Below are positions 46,387-59,870 of a stretch of 64,000 bases of DNA, one piece after another. Source of the DNA: Dromaius novaehollandiae (lineage: Eukaryota > Chordata > Aves > Casuariiformes > Dromaiidae). The DNA lies in assembly GCF_036370855.1 (NCBI RefSeq), contig NW_026991472.1, forward strand, positions 62,001 through 126,000, written 5' to 3'. The first letter of the stretch is position 1, and the number at the start of each line of letters is the position of its first letter. The notes beneath the pieces are model-generated. The model was not told the origin of the DNA. It did not search any database and saw only the letters and a list, made by a program, of their open reading frames with translations. Both the position numbers and the translations under genes were made by a program.

Positions 46387-47070
46387 GTCAGTCTGAAGCA
46401 AAGCATCTGTTTATGTGGGGAAGTTTCTCAGAACAGCATCTCTTGGCTTAGCTGTTTCTTGTGATATTTGAGCTTAATGCTGAGATGAAGTAGCCTGTAG
46501 TCTTGCCTCCTTACATTCTGAATGGCCAGTCTTTATTTTGTGACTGTGTATGTGTGAATTTGAAACCGGAGGTGATAAAGGAAGACAAGTACAGTGTAAA
46601 ATGGCCCAGAAGGCAAGTGACTGCCGAGATAACAGTGGGATGCTCTCGTGTTTGAATGTGCCTTGCAGGATTTTGAATGGCTTTGCTGTCAGTACTTTTT
46701 GGGCTGGTGGGGGTGGGGGTCTTCATCATTAGGGATGGGGATTCCTAAGCTGAGTGGTGTTTGAGAAGTATTACTGAAGGGGTTTGGAGGCTGAGGCTGA
46801 AATAATTCTGCCACTGAAGAGAAGTGTCAGAGTTGCATTTGAAGTGCTTGGAGAGTGTCTTTGGTGGATTTGGGGTGGGGGTATAGAGGCAGGGATGGGA
46901 GTGGTGAGGAAGGGGAGTGCCCTGCCCAGGATGCTGAACTGTTGCTGAACCCAGGCAACAAACCTGTTTCACTTTAACAGTGAAACTTGCGGGCCTGTTT
47001 GAGACAAGGACTATATTCCGTAAGCAGGGTGTAGCCTACTCACTGTTTTATCCAAGGTGGTTTTGTTGAC

Positions 47071-47750
47071 TGTGACGCGCCAATAGAGGGGCGTCGGAGA
47101 TTCTTTCAGATTCGGGTTAGTTGCACTGAACTCAAGAGATCATCATTTGTCAAGTGTAAGAATTTACTAGAGCTAAGCAGTTACACACATACGACGGACA
47201 CTGGACAACACTGAACAACTTACACCAGACCATCTACAAGTCTAACAAAGCTAAAAAGTAAAGAACTGAAAACAGAATGCACATATCAGAGCTCTGTGGT
47301 TAAGCCACAGATGCACGGTACAGTGACCGTTCTCAGCCTTTCCTTGTCCTTATGGACCACCTCTCCAGTACGGTTTTCCCCAGATTGTTCTCAGCGTGCT
47401 CAAGCTATGCTGGGATGATTCAGGTTCTCCCTGGCAGTTGCCATCGGGGTGTCCCTGCTGATGGGTGGGTTGCTGGGTGTGCAGGCCAAGTGAGGGTGAG
47501 ACTGAGTCCGCACAGAGGTATGTGGCTTTCTTCTGTCCTTCAGAGGCTTAGGGTTTTTCATCCAATCAAACAGTGCCAGACCACGGTTACACAACAGAAG
47601 CGATGGCCTCAGCCGGTAACAGGATGGATACCAACAGGGTGGTCAACAGACAACCCAGTTCCACGCTACCCAGAGGCTTACAGGGCGAGTCTGCAGTGTC
47701 ACTTCTCCTTTGCTGACTAGGTTTGCTCAGCACTCAGGGGTCACTGGAGG
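47071..47750 (-). mobile_element. LTR-like element B, unit 4
   Basis: 680-bp copy; it has the GGTTTGC form of units 1 and 5. Confidence 0.55.
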
Positions 47751-48022
47751 TCCTCCCCAACGATATGCAAAACTTTAGTGCGGTTGGCTATCTGATATAC
47801 ATCAGTAGTAATCTGATGGAAATGGTTAACATAAAAACAGCAACTGTCATTAGTTAAGGCACACACTGCTCCTTGAGAGGCTAGCAAACAGTCAAGTGTG
47901 AAATGATTCTGTACAGTAGTTTGGCCAATATTGTGTATGTCTTCATTTAAAAGCGTTAAGGCATCGATGGGTGTGTTTTCTATCACTTCTGTGGTTACAG
48001 ATTCACTATTGTTTTTTCCAGG
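47741..48022 (-). pseudogene. Retroviral env TM fragment, unit 4
   Basis: Same relic, open frame and CX6CC retained. Confidence 0.75.
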
Positions 48023-48734
48023 TCAACTGCCCTCGCTGGGTAACTGCTTCCATGGCTTGTATATCAGCATTATGGGGCCACAGCCCACACGCTATTTCCA
48101 ACTGGAGTGCAAGGATTATACTAAGGTAGCAATACCAGGGAGCACGGCACCCCGAAAATGAATTTTGGAATGTGGCTTTTGCTGCCTTGCTGGGGCAGTG
48201 TGTCAGCCCGAGAGCAAGGGGTGGGGGGGGGGGGGGTCACAGCCGCCTTCCTTTCTTCGGGGAAAGGAAAGCCCCTGCCTGTCGTGGGGTCTAAAGCAGA
48301 CGTACCCATTTAAACACTCCCTTAACGTGCCTAGTGTTTTCCTGTGGCTACTGTTTTACTGTGGGGAAATGCACGGAGCCAGACAGTCTCCCAGCCTGCT
48401 CCTGCGCATCCTCCCTAGCTTTCGTCAGGCCCTGCAGAGGCTCGTCTGCACAGCCTGCCCGGCTCCGTGAAAGACCGCCTCCCCGCCAAACGGCGCTCAG
48501 GAGAAGCACGGCCTACAACAAACAGCCGGTGGCACTGAGGTCACGCCTGTGCAGGGTGACTGGGAAGGAGCTGGCAGGCCGCGCGCACGCTCAGCGGCCC
48601 ATTGTGAGGAGCTCCTGACACCTTCACAAGGTCTGCACGCCCGCCGGCGATGTCACAGCACCGCCAGGGCAACCCAGGGCCCCGTTGCCGGGCAGGCCTC
48701 ATTTGCGCACACAGCTTTGGGAGTACCAGCAGAC

Positions 48735-50469
48735 ATGGCTGGCTGCTCTGCCTTGGTGTGCCTTCTCCTGTGTACTCTTCTTGTACACGGGGTCCCCATA
48801 CCTGGGGAAAGAGAGGCTTCGGTGCTGTCTGAAGGTACGTACTCCGACGCAAGACCTCCTCTCCCCCACTAACATTGTCTAAGGGTGAATCTCCAGGGGC
48901 AAGGCAGCGCTCCCACGGGCCCCTACCAGCACCTGGGGGCACAGGCAGAATAGGGGGCTCCCTTCCAAAGCTGAGAACACTTGAGGAGGAGCTCTTCTGC
49001 AGAGACGCGGCTTTCCACAGCCTTCTGCGCCGCCCTCCTGCGCTGCCCGCCCTGGGCACACACAAGCATCTGCCGAGCCTCGGCCCAGCACAAGAGTGGG
49101 TCTCGCTCGTGACAGCAGGCTCCTGCTTCCCTTTCTCCCAGCGCAGGAAGGAGGGAGAGAGGAGGAGCAAAACGCACCAAAAGGAGCAGGGGGGAGAAGA
49201 GAAGAATGGGGCGTTTTCTCAATGCACGGCACCAAACTAGGATACCACATGGCATCCCGCACGTGCTGGGATGCCACGTCCCCACGGCTGTGATGCGTGT
49301 GCCGCTGCGCTTGGGCTCTTCACGCTTCAGCCCTCCCCTTCCTACCTTTCACCTACCACAGCATGCACGTTTATATTAAACGCTGATCTCTGGCCACTGT
49401 TTTGCAGTACTCTCCCCCAAGGGTTCTGCAGAGGCTGACCCCAGCCCTCCAAAACGCAGAACTGTTGTCGTCATCGTCGCCAACACTTTGACGCTCGTCA
49501 TCTTGACGTTGTTCTTTGCGTTCTGCGTTTGGCTCTACTACCGACTCAAGACCAGGAAAGAAAGGTAATGTTTGAAATTCACACCCCTTGCAAAGTGATA
49601 CACCTTGCACAGCAGCTCCCAATGTGGGCATGGCAACAAGAACAGCACACCTGCAAGGCAGCCATTACACAGCTGCACAAAGTGCTTACCTGAAGCCCAC
49701 AGGTACTCTCAAGGCTTCCCAGAAAGCTCCCAGGCCGGCATTTTAACCCTTTCCCTGGCAAATGGAACAGAGCACAAGTTCCCTCCTAGGGAGCGCGCTT
49801 CCTTTCAAAAGGACAACTAAAAATCCTTTACCATACCTCTCGGTACGATTCCTAGGTCTCCAGAGGACGATGCCGAGGCATCCGCTTGCCACTACCGCTG
49901 CCACTGCGGAGAGGTGAGTTCTGTCCTGCCTCCAGGACAAAAAGCTCCATCCGAGCAAGTCCCTTCAAACCTTCCCCTCTTCAAACTCGCACCAACGCAA
50001 AGCTCATCTGCTAATGTGTTATTTCCAGCTTCACAGCAGCCTGCAGTGTACCTGCTCCAGGTGTGCTTCTCCGAGCGCAGCAAGCCTAGAGCTCTGCAAC
50101 ATCTGGGGCAATGAAGACGACAATCCGTATGGCGGCCTTCTCCCATCCCTGCCTCCTACACCGGGCATGGGAGAGTTCAGCAGAAGCTCTTCCAGTGACA
50201 GGTAATCGCCACCACAAAAGCAGAAGACACCTTGCTCAGGCTATGCTGCGCCCCTTTCAAGGGCGGGCTTGCTTTGGGGCCTCTGGGGGCAGCTTAAGGG
50301 CGTATTCTCCTGCTCCCTTTCCCTTGGGGCTGGCCAGTGTGCCCTTCAGAGAGCTACTGCACACAACCCCGGCTTCCATTTCAGTGCCACCACGCAGGAG
50401 GAGAACACCGCAGACGCAGGCGCGCCTGGCACGGGCAGGCTCGAAGCACCAACCGGCGACAAGGCCTGA
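48735..50469 (+). CDS. Gene X copy 5
   Basis: Exons 48735-48834, 49408-49564, 49856-49913, 50029-50201 and 50385-50469, frame intact. The protein is identical to copies 1 and 2. One silent change in the last exon (ACT to ACC) is shared with copies 3, 4 and 6, so the exon is mosaic. Confidence 0.75.
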
Positions 50470-50606
50470 ACGGGTGGCATCTCGGGCTGGGCACCGACAC
50501 CAGGCCACGGCACCGTCCCTCCGCCCAGCCTGCCCGCACCGTGCTCCTCCGTCTCGGGCCGGTGCCATCATCGCGCCCGGCCACCTGCACGAGGAGGCCC
50601 CTGGGC

Positions 50607-50612
50607 AATAAA
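50607..50612 (+). terminator. AATAAA poly(A) signal of gene X copy 5
   Basis: Canonical signal 138 bp after the stop codon. Confidence 0.7.
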
Positions 50613-51373
50613 GACGGAGAGGAGGCAGAGCTCACGCAGCGCCAGAGTGGTGTTTCCTTAGAGCAGCTCGCGGGGGCCGGGGGTGGGGGGGATCTCTCCC
50701 ACCCACAGGCCTTGGGGCACAGAGCTCCTCCACTCGCACGCGCTCCAGTGCCAACATGGCCGGGCCCGAGGGCTTTGGCCAGGAGCGCTCCTGGGCGAGC
50801 AGCAGCGCGGGGGACGCCGGCTACGAGAGCCCCTCACAGCCCCGCAGGCCGGCAGCCCCGCGCTCGCTCCCCGCGCTTTCACGCTGGCTCCCGGGCACGC
50901 CGCACTCGTGCCCACCCACCAGGGCCGGGAAGCGCTGCCACCCTGCCGGCGGCTCGCGGCCTGTCTGCGCTCCGCGGCTGTGCCGGTGGCACTCTTGAAT
51001 GGGTTAAATCCCACTAGGATTTCTAAATCCAAGTAATGGGGCTTTCCAATGCGGGGCTGCAGAGTGTCCCGGTGGCCAGGCCTCGGGGCCTCGGCAGCAG
51101 CCGTGCGGGCACAGCCGGAGCCCGGCTGCGGCGCCGGGGCTGGAGGCGGCGGGCGCTCTGTCCCGCTGCCCCGTGCAGCAAAGCCCCCTCCCCGCCACAG
51201 CCACTGCCTGCGCCCCAGCGGTGCTCGGGCAGCCTGCTGCCCTCCTCTGCTGCTCCGCGCGCCCTGACAGGCGCAAGTGGTGGCAACTGCTGCAAAGCCC
51301 CTTTCCCGCACAGCTGTGACCTGATTCAGCTCCCAGCAAATCCAGACTCGAAGCCTACCAGCTCCTGCACAAC

Positions 51374-52114
51374 TGTGATGCGCCAACAGGGGAGCAGCTG
51401 AGATTCTGTCAGATTCCTGGGTTAGCGCGCTGAACTTCAGAGATCATCATTTGGCAGGTATAAGAAGTTACATATGACAACACTAAACAATTAACACCAA
51501 ACCATCTACAAGTATAACAAAGCTGAAAAGTATAGTAAAGCTAGAAATACAATAGAACTGAAAATAGAATACACATATTAGAGCTCCCTGGTTAAGCCAC
51601 GGATGCTCAGTACAGTGACTTTTCTCGGATGCGCGGTACAGTGACCATTCTCACCCTTTCCTTGTACTTACGGGCCACCCCTCCGGTACAGTTTTCCCCA
51701 GACTCTTCTCACCACGCTCAGGCTGTGCCGGGATGATTCAGGTTCTCCCTGGCGGTCGCCATCAGTGGCATCCCCGCTGATCAGTGGGTTGTCTGGTCTG
51801 CAGGCCAACTGAGGGCGAGTCTGAGTCCACACAGAGGTAGGTAGCTTACTCTCTTTTATCCTTCCCGGGCTTAGTTCCTTGCCCATTCGAACAGTGCCAG
51901 ACCACAGTCACACAGCAGAACCGACAGCCTCAGCCAATAACAGTGTGGTCAAGAGGCTGGGCAACAGATAACAGTACGCATGTTCAACACCCAACAGTAT
52001 GCGTACTCAACAGATAACCCAGTTCCACGCTACCCAGAGGCTTACAGGGCGAGTCCGCAGTGTCACTTCTCCTTTGCTGACTAGGTTTGCTCAGCACTCA
52101 GGGGTCGCTGGAGG
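51374..52114 (-). mobile_element. LTR-like element A, unit 5
   Basis: 741-bp copy. The preceding spacer lacks 4 bp (ACTAGG instead of ACTAACTAGG near 51013). Confidence 0.55.
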
Positions 52115-54029
52115 GCTACAGCAACCCCACAGTGTGGTGACTCCGGCCGTGGTGCACCGGGGTTCCTTAACTCTTGGGGAGCACCCCAGCGCAAACCCCT
52201 CTTCCATGGGCCGCGCCATCCTGAGTCCCACAGTTGCCTGTGTGTCATCATTCCCAAATACTGCCAGATGGCAGTATAGCTGCATACATACATACGTACT
52301 TTTTCATCTAGACGCGCACAGACCCACCTGATTCTTCTCTCTTAAACTACGACTATGTACACACCTTATTACTAAGAAAGCCGATGAGGCTGGAAGCCAA
52401 CACTGGAAATGGTGAATTACGACAAGAGATTTTGGCATCATCGGATAGGCATATGGCAGCAATCATTTCCTTGCACAGAGGAAATCTTCATAGAAAGCCA
52501 TAGTAGTAGAGTCTTACATACTCAAGTATCAGTCTCTAGATGCACTTGCATGGTTAGATGGATAGGATTTAGAAGGCAAGGTTGCGAAACCTGAACTGAG
52601 ACAAACTGAAAAGTGGACAAATAAAGAAATACACCTGACACTAAATATTTAGTAACAGTTTTGAAGGTGCTCTGAAACTGGATGTCTTGGGGAAAGAAAA
52701 ATCCGACCTGTGATGAGCTGTGTTGCTGCACTTCCGCCTGGTGGCAAAGAATTCACAATACAGAATTGAAAAAAACATTGCCTTAAAAATGTCCTCACAC
52801 TCTTGGTATGTTAGAATGAGCAACTATTTTCAATTAAATGAAATATTTAATATTTAAACTCAGGAATGAGATGTTTGGAAATCAGGACATTGAGATTAGA
52901 CTGAACAGTTCTCTTACAGCAAGAGGATGTTTTCCTGAAACTCGCATGGGAGTTTCTGTCATTTGAATGACCCTTTGGACAGATGTTTAGCTGTCAAGGT
53001 GATGTCGTGAAACAATTTGCAGACTGGGTTTTGATTATTGTTTGTCGGCGTCGAATCTGAAAGAGCCTGCCTATCGTTCAAAGCTCCGTTTTATTCAACT
53101 TTTGGCCTTTCTTCTGAGGGCTTTTTCTGGGCTAGTGACATTGGACGTTGCAGTCTTCCTGCCTTGATTAATTCAGCCCTGCTGGCCACGTCTATTGGGG
53201 AGACCTGTGTGCAAACGTTTTTTTTTTTTTTTTTTTTAGTTAGGTGTTGTATAGAAGTAATAACTGAATAGAATTTTTGGAACAATATCTGAAGAGTTTC
53301 AATACTTAGTTTTTTGCTAAGCCGCTGGAGAACAAGCATGTGTATGTGTTAGGTAAACAAAACTTTCTGGATCTACTCAAACCTGAAGGAAACCATTGCC
53401 AGAAATTAAAATGAGGTATCCAGGGACTTGCAATGTGATACCGAGCCTTTCAGCTCTTCTATTCTTTCCTGTCTGACAACTGTTTCTACAGTAAGCGTCT
53501 GTAAAAGAAATGACATAAAGAAGAAGGGATAAGGGATAATATTGTACTTCAGTGATCAATTATCTCTACAGTTCTTCAGTGTCTGACATGCAGAATTAGC
53601 ACACTCAGTTGCCTCTGGATATTTTAGTCTCTACTCAGAAGTTAAGCAGCAACTTTTTCCTTCATATGAAGTCCTTTGTATCTAGTTGTAATTGCCTTCA
53701 TCTCTGGCAGACTTCAGGGAAAAGTAGGGGGAAGTCTGAAGTATCTAACACTCTTTCAACTGCATGTTCTCATTTCCTTTAGGCTGAGAAAATAAATCTT
53801 CCTCCCATTCCATGCTCACAATCTCGCCTCCTATTCCTGGGGCATCTTCCTTACTTTCTCCCTCAGGAGCTTCTTACCCTACAAATACCTTCTAGCTGTT
53901 TCAGTCAGTCCAAAGCTGCATAAGGCTTTCTTTACTCACCCTGGGAAAAGCCAAATTTGCTTCTTAGTTAACAAGGTGAGACTGTGGTACAACATGTAGA
54001 AGCAGCAGCATTTCTTGTGGAAGACTCAC

Positions 54030-54137
54030 CCCGTCGTCGTCGTCGTCGTTGTCATCTTCTTCTTGAGCATCACTGAGTAGCTTGGCAAGGGACTGCAGAG
54101 AAGAGACTGAGGAAATACTATCTATATCCATATCCAT
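54030..54137 (-). CDS. DNAAF6: DNAAF6 first coding exon only, copy 5
   Basis: ATG at 54137, donor at 54029. The acidic run is eight residues and is interrupted by Asn (DDNDDDDD), from a GAC to AAC change. Truncated as the others. Confidence 0.75.
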
Positions 54138-54909
54138 AGCTTACCTGCGCAGAAAAAACAAGTGACAGATGAAGAAAGAACACCACCTTTTCTATACTGT
54201 CCTTCCTCAAATGCAAACAATTTTCCTGCTGTGCTCTAGAAGGATAAACTTTGCCCAAAAACTTACATGAGATGCCAACGTGTACAGTGGAATATAATCA
54301 ATGTTCCCCTGTCCGTAACCAAGTTATTGACTCTTTTGCTCCACAAGCACTTGTTGTGGAGCCTGCTCAAGTCTAACAGTGCTTATTAGCTCTGGCACAG
54401 CTCCATCCAAACATGGATTTTCTGCTCCTGTGGCCAGGTTGAGGGCAGCAGAATTTCTTGTTGCAGGTTTCGATTTGGCATTCTGGACTATATTTGTCTC
54501 CCTGAGGAGCCAGGCAGGGGTCTCCACGCCAGGTTCTCTGGCCTCCTTGTTCCAGGGAGGCTTAGGAGAGGCCCAGCTCTAGGTCCAAGCTGTCTTGGGC
54601 CTTTGCACAGTGCCCCAGGCAAGTCGGTACGCCCTCCAACAACCTAAAGCACAGGGAAGTGAGGTGCAGAGAGATCTAAGCTGCCCCCATGGAAAACAGC
54701 TTTGCTTTGTAACCAGTAGTACTGTATTATCTAGCATTGTCTTCCTCCTTTAGCCCAGGTTCTCGCTATCCAGGAACGGAGATTGGACTTAGCAATTAAC
54801 TCAGTGAATTTACATATAACCATATAGTCCCATTCATGTAGCATCTTAACGTCTTTAAAGCACAGCTTCACTCATCCCGACCAGACAACTCTGAGAGTGG
54901 GCAATTTAA

Positions 54910-56280
54910 CCATCCCCGTCATACAGAGCGCTGAAACCACCAAATAACCTGCTGCAAAACACAAAACCCAACGACGGGCCTAGAGGGGGAAGCCGGGGGC
55001 GGGAGAGAAAGGGAGGAGGGGCGAGGGAAGGACAGCTCTCCCCGGCCACCGCAGGGAGCTGCCAGCAGCTCCGGGTCGAACACCTCCCCTGCAGCAGCGG
55101 TCCCGCAGCAGCATGTGCCCGGTGCAGCCTCCCGCCTCCACGGAACGTTCTGGAAGCGCCACGGCCTGCACCGCTCTGCGTCTTCAGAAGCCCGCGGTGC
55201 CCCGGCCGCTTCCAGCCGCACACCGCCCCGGAGACCCCGCCCCAGGCCCCGGCCTCCCGCGGCCGCCCGGCCCACGCCACGCCACGCCACGCCACGCCAC
55301 GCCACGCCACGCAGCGAGCAGCCGCCTCAGCGGGCGCCAGGGCGCCCCGGCCCCGGCCCCGGCCCCGGCCCCGGCCGTACCGCCGCCTGCAACCGCCGCC
55401 TGCAACCGTCACCCGGCACCGGCCGCGTCCTCCGTTGCCACAGTAACGAGGAGCCCGCCGCTCCGCCTCGCCCCGTGAGCCAATGCGGCGTGGTGTCCGA
55501 TGAGCGGCGGCAGGGAGAGCCAATAGTTTTTCGGAGCGGTGAGAGCCCGGCCGGCGCCTGGGCGGCGGGGCGAGGGGCGGGCGCAGAGCAGTTGCGTCAC
55601 TGTCTACCGGCCGGAAGCAACGTAAAAAGCGTCCTCAGCGGGCGCGCGCGCCGTGCAGGGAGCGGGAGCTGGCGGCGGGGAGGGGCTGTCGCCGTCGCCG
55701 TCGGTCCGGTAGGTGCTCGGGGCCGCCGCCCCGCCCCCGTCGCCCTGCCCTGCCCTGCCCTGCCCTCGGCCGGTGCCGCAGCCCCGGTGGGCGGCGAGCC
55801 GCGCCCCCGCACGTCGCTTCAGCCGCGGGCCGGGGCCGTGGGGCGCCCCCCCGCCCCCGAGGGCTGACGGCGGCGCGCCCCTTCTCTCGCAGGCCGCCGG
55901 CAGCCATGAACCAGTTCAGCTTCGGGTCGGGCGCGGCGGGAGGCGGCTTCACCTTCGGCGTGCCGAAGACGGCCGCCGCCACCACGGCCGCGACGGGCTT
56001 CTCCTTCTCCACCTCCGCCGCCTCGGGAGGCTTCAGCTTCGGCACGGCGGCGCAGACGCCCGCCAGCAGCCAGCCGGCCGGGCTCTTCTCCCTCAGCACG
56101 CCGGCCAGCACCGCGCAGCCCGCCGGCTTCAGCTTCGGCACGCAGCCCGCCGCCACGGCGGCGCCGGCCGGGGCCGTGTTCTCGCTGGGGTGAGTCCCGC
56201 GGCCCAGCGCCCGCCGCCGCGGGGGGGCGGGGGGGGAGGTGGCGGCGCTGCCGAGCGGCCTGCTGCTTTGGAGGCGCCTG
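54910..56280. promoter_or_regulatory. CpG island / bidirectional promoter, unit 5
   Basis: X-box at 55434-55447 and NUP62CL 5' UTR donor at 55709. Eight CACGC repeats, one more than the other units, five CCCCGG hexamers and four CCCTG repeats. Confidence 0.75.
55434..55447. promoter_or_regulatory. RFX X-box, unit 5
   Basis: Identical GTTGCC, AC, AGTAAC motif. Confidence 0.65.
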
Positions 56281-58234
56281 GGAAAGTACCTCAGAACAGA
56301 GCGAGGCCGCTGCTGTTGCGGGGTGAACCTGTGCTGCAGTGCAGCACATCCGTAGGTGTTTACTGGGGCCTGTTCTTTCTCTCCATTCACTTTTCCACGG
56401 GCTATCAAGACCAGTCAATCCTGTGACTTATTCCACTGCTGAAAGTTGTATGTTTATGCTGCTGCTTTGGAGACATGAGTCCATGCTGGTTAAGAAAAAG
56501 GAGAATTTGAGCTTTTGCATGGTGCGCCTGTTCTGTTGTGATTAAAACTTGGGGTGCTCAGAATCTGTCCTTTCCCAAGCAGGACTTCAGTCCTTTTAAG
56601 ACACTGTAAACCCTGGAATGGGAATTGGTAGAATCATTTGTCTTTCCAGATAGTCCCACTTCTGAAGTGGAAAAATGTGATGAAACAGCCCAGGGAAATC
56701 CTGCTTGCTCAGCTTTTGCCCGAGCAGTGCTCCTCAGGTCATGTTAGTAAGGTAGAATGAAGGTTACCAAGAACCAGCATCTTATTGATAGCAATGGAAA
56801 AGAGGTGTTAGGCAGGTGCGAGCTGTAGTTTTACTTTGTCATCTGCCTTGTGGCTGGGAAAGGGGAGAGACTGGAGCTGGTAAGTAATTGAGGTTATTGG
56901 CATTTTTGCTTTTCAGTTTTACTTTACAGAATAGTGCCATTTCTGAGGGTCCCTGGGGCAGTTATACTAGTGGAAAATCATACGAAAGAATGGCTTCACT
57001 TTTTCAAAAAATACACTCTTTCCTTCTTAGCTTATGTTCTTTCCTTCTTTCTTCCAAATATGCAGCTGCTGCTCAGGAAGGCCTTTTGTCATCATCGTAC
57101 TGTTTTTGTTTGTTAAATTTAAAATAACTTTTCCACCCGAGAACGGTGGAAAGGGAGTTGGATGGAGGCTAGCAGTGGGAAGGTAGCTGGAAGAAAGTCT
57201 TGTGTTAGTTTGAAGCAGAGGAGGTGACAAGGATGTGTAAGGTCTGAGAGAAGAAACTTATTCTGAAACATTCATGGTGATGTAAATACCTTGGTGGGAG
57301 GAGGTAATTAAGGAGGAGTCAGTAAAAGTGGACTTGGTGGAGTCTGTATGACAGGAATTGTAGTGCGATCTGTGTCAAAACTGGGCTGCAGTTAGCTTGA
57401 AGTAGGAACCTGAAGTGCACATCTCTGAAATTAAGATGTTCTCTGCTGTCAGTAAATACTTTGTAAGAAAGCTGATTCTTAGTAGTTCACTGGATATATG
57501 TCTCAGATTACCTTACTTTTTTTTTTTTTTTTTTTTCCTAGGGGAAAGGCACCCAAATTACACTTGGGAGGCAGTAGCACAACTCAAGCTGCAGGTATCA
57601 CAGGAGGCTTTGGGTTTGGCGGCTCTGTACCGGCTAGTGCGCCCTCAAGGCAAGCAGCAGCCCCCTCTGGCTTTGTTTTTGGCTCTGCTGGTACCACCGC
57701 CACTACCACTGAGTCTGGGACAACTGGAGGGTTTACTTTTTCCAGTGGTAGTGCAACCCAGGCAGCAACACCCAGCTTCAGTATCAGCACCGTAAGCAGT
57801 GCGGCCCCGCAAGCAGCGCCCGCGGGGTTGACCTTTGGAGCAGCGCCTGCTGCCGCTGCCACCGCTGCTGCCACCCTAGGAGCAACAAACAACACAGCCA
57901 GCAACTGCCTTCAGCCTTGGGGGACAGTGCTCAGGTGAGTGCCTGGGCTGGGAATGTGGGCTGTAATTGGGAAGCCTGCCGACATGGAGGGCACCTGGGG
58001 GTGGTGTGTGAAGTTCTGAAGCCTCCTTCAGCTTTTGCTGGTGTGAAGTGAAACTCGTGGTCGTAATACATGCTTTCTTTTTTTCCCTATTTATCCAGGG
58101 TCTCTAGTTACAGACACAAAAGTGCACCCATTAGGGCCCAAGCAGATATGCATGTATCCGTTTGTTTCTTAACATTACAGCAATTGGCAGAACTTGTATG
58201 TGTGTCTGAATTAGTGAGTTTGCCACCTGGCTAG
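55906..58234 (+). CDS. NUP62CL: NUP62CL/NUP62-type FG nucleoporin, 5' exons only, copy 5
   Basis: Exon 1 55906-56189, exon 2 57542-57934, possible exon 3 58099-58234. Exon 2 has the Glu form of copies 1 and 2. Exon 3 has the AGACACA form of copy 1, although the DNAAF6 side of this unit resembles units 3 and 4. Confidence 0.65.
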
Positions 58235-58918
58235 GTCAGTCTGAAGCAAAGCATCTGTTTATGTGGGGAAGTTTCTCAGAACAGCATCTCTTGGCTTAGC
58301 TGTTTCTTGTGATATTTGAGCTTAATGCTGAGATGAAGTAGCCTGTAGTCTTGCCTCCTTACATTCTGAATGGCCAGTCTTTATTTTGTGACTGTGTATG
58401 TGTGAATTTGAAACCGGAGGTGATAAAGGAAGACAAGTACAGTGTAAAATGGCCCAGAAGGCAAGTGACTGCCGAGATAACAGTGGGATGCTCTCGTGTT
58501 TGAATGTGCCTTGCAGGATTTTGAATGGCTTTGCTGTCAGTACTTTTTGGGCTGGTGGGGGTGGGGGTCTTCATCATTAGGGATGGGGATTCCTAAGCTG
58601 AGTGGTGTTTGAGAAGTATTACTGAAGGGGTTTGGAGGCTGAGGCTGAAATAATTCTGCCACTGAAGAGAAGTGTCAGAGTTGCATTTGAAGTGCTTGGA
58701 GAGTGTCTTTGGTGGATTTGGGGTGGGGGTATAGAGGCAGGGATGGGAGTGGTGAGGAAGGGGAGTGCCCTGCCCAGGATGCTGAACTGTTGCTGAACCC
58801 AGGCAACAAACCTGTTTCACTTTAACAGTGAAACTTGCGGGCCTGTTTGAGACAAGGACTATATTCCGTAAGCAGGGTGTAGCCTACTCACTGTTTTATC
58901 CAAGGTGGTTTTGTTGAC

Positions 58919-59598
58919 TGTGACGCGCCAATAGAGGGGCGTCGGAGATTCTTTCAGATTCGGGTTAGTTGCACTGAACTCAAGAGATCATCATTTGTCA
59001 AGTGTAAGAATTTACTAGAGCTAAGCAGTTACACACATACGACGGACACTGGACAACACTGAACAACTTACACCAGACCATCTACAAGTCTAACAAAGCT
59101 AAAAAGTAAAGAACTGAAAACAGAATGCACATATCAGAGCTCTGTGGTTAAGCCACAGATGCACGGTACAGTGACCGTTCTCAGCCTTTCCTTGTCCTTA
59201 TGGACCACCTCTCCAGTACGGTTTTCCCCAGATTGTTCTCAGCGTGCTCAAGCTATGCTGGGATGATTCAGGTTCTCCCTGGCAGTTGCCATCGGGGTGT
59301 CCCTGCTGATGGGTGGGTTGCTGGGTGTGCAGGCCAAGTGAGGGTGAGACTGAGTCCACACAGAGGTATGTGGCTTTCTTCTGTCCTTCAGAGGCTTAGG
59401 GTTTTTCATCCAATCAAACAGTGCCAGACCACGGTTACACAACAGAAGCGATGGCCTCAGCCGGTAACAGGATGGATACCAACAGGGTGGTCAACAGACA
59501 ACCCAGTTCCACGCTACCCAGAGGCTTACAGGGCGAGTCTGCAGTGTCACTTCTCCTTTGCTGACTAGGTTTGCTCAGCACTCAGGGGTCACTGGAGG
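58919..59598 (-). mobile_element. LTR-like element B, unit 5
   Basis: 680-bp copy of 11041-11720. Confidence 0.55.
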
Positions 59599-59870
59599 TC
59601 CTCCCCAACGATATGCAAAACTTTAGTGCGGTTGGCTATCTGATATACATCAGTAGTAATCTGATGGAAATGGTTAACATAAAAACAGCAACTGTCATTA
59701 GTTAAGGCACACACTGCTCCTTGAGAGGCTAGCAAACAGTCAAGTGTGAAATGATTCTGTACAGTAGTTTGGCCAATATTGTGTATGTCTTCATTTAAAA
59801 GCGTTAAGGCATCGATGGGTGTGTTTTCTATCACTTCTGTGGTTACAGATTCACTATTGTTTTTTCCAGG
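59589..59870 (-). pseudogene. Retroviral env TM fragment, unit 5
   Basis: Same relic, open frame and CX6CC retained. Confidence 0.75.

Larger units (their letters stand above)
35983..48011 (+). repeat. Tandem array unit 4 (12,029 bp)
   Basis: Fourth full copy. Gene X landmarks are at unit 1 position +35988. It is closest to unit 3 over the DNAAF6/CpG island/NUP62CL part. The T tract at 41347-41377 is the longest in the array and the CCCTG array in the promoter intron has five copies. Confidence 0.97.
48012..59859 (+). repeat. Tandem array unit 5 (11,848 bp, internal deletion)
   Basis: Fifth full copy, and the shortest. About 150 bp present in the other units is missing at 53215, where GTGTGCAAACG runs straight into a T tract. 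The left half resembles units 3 and 4 (GAAA insertion near 52849), whereas NUP62CL exon 2 and the bases after it resemble unit 1. The unit therefore looks recombinant. Confidence 0.97.
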
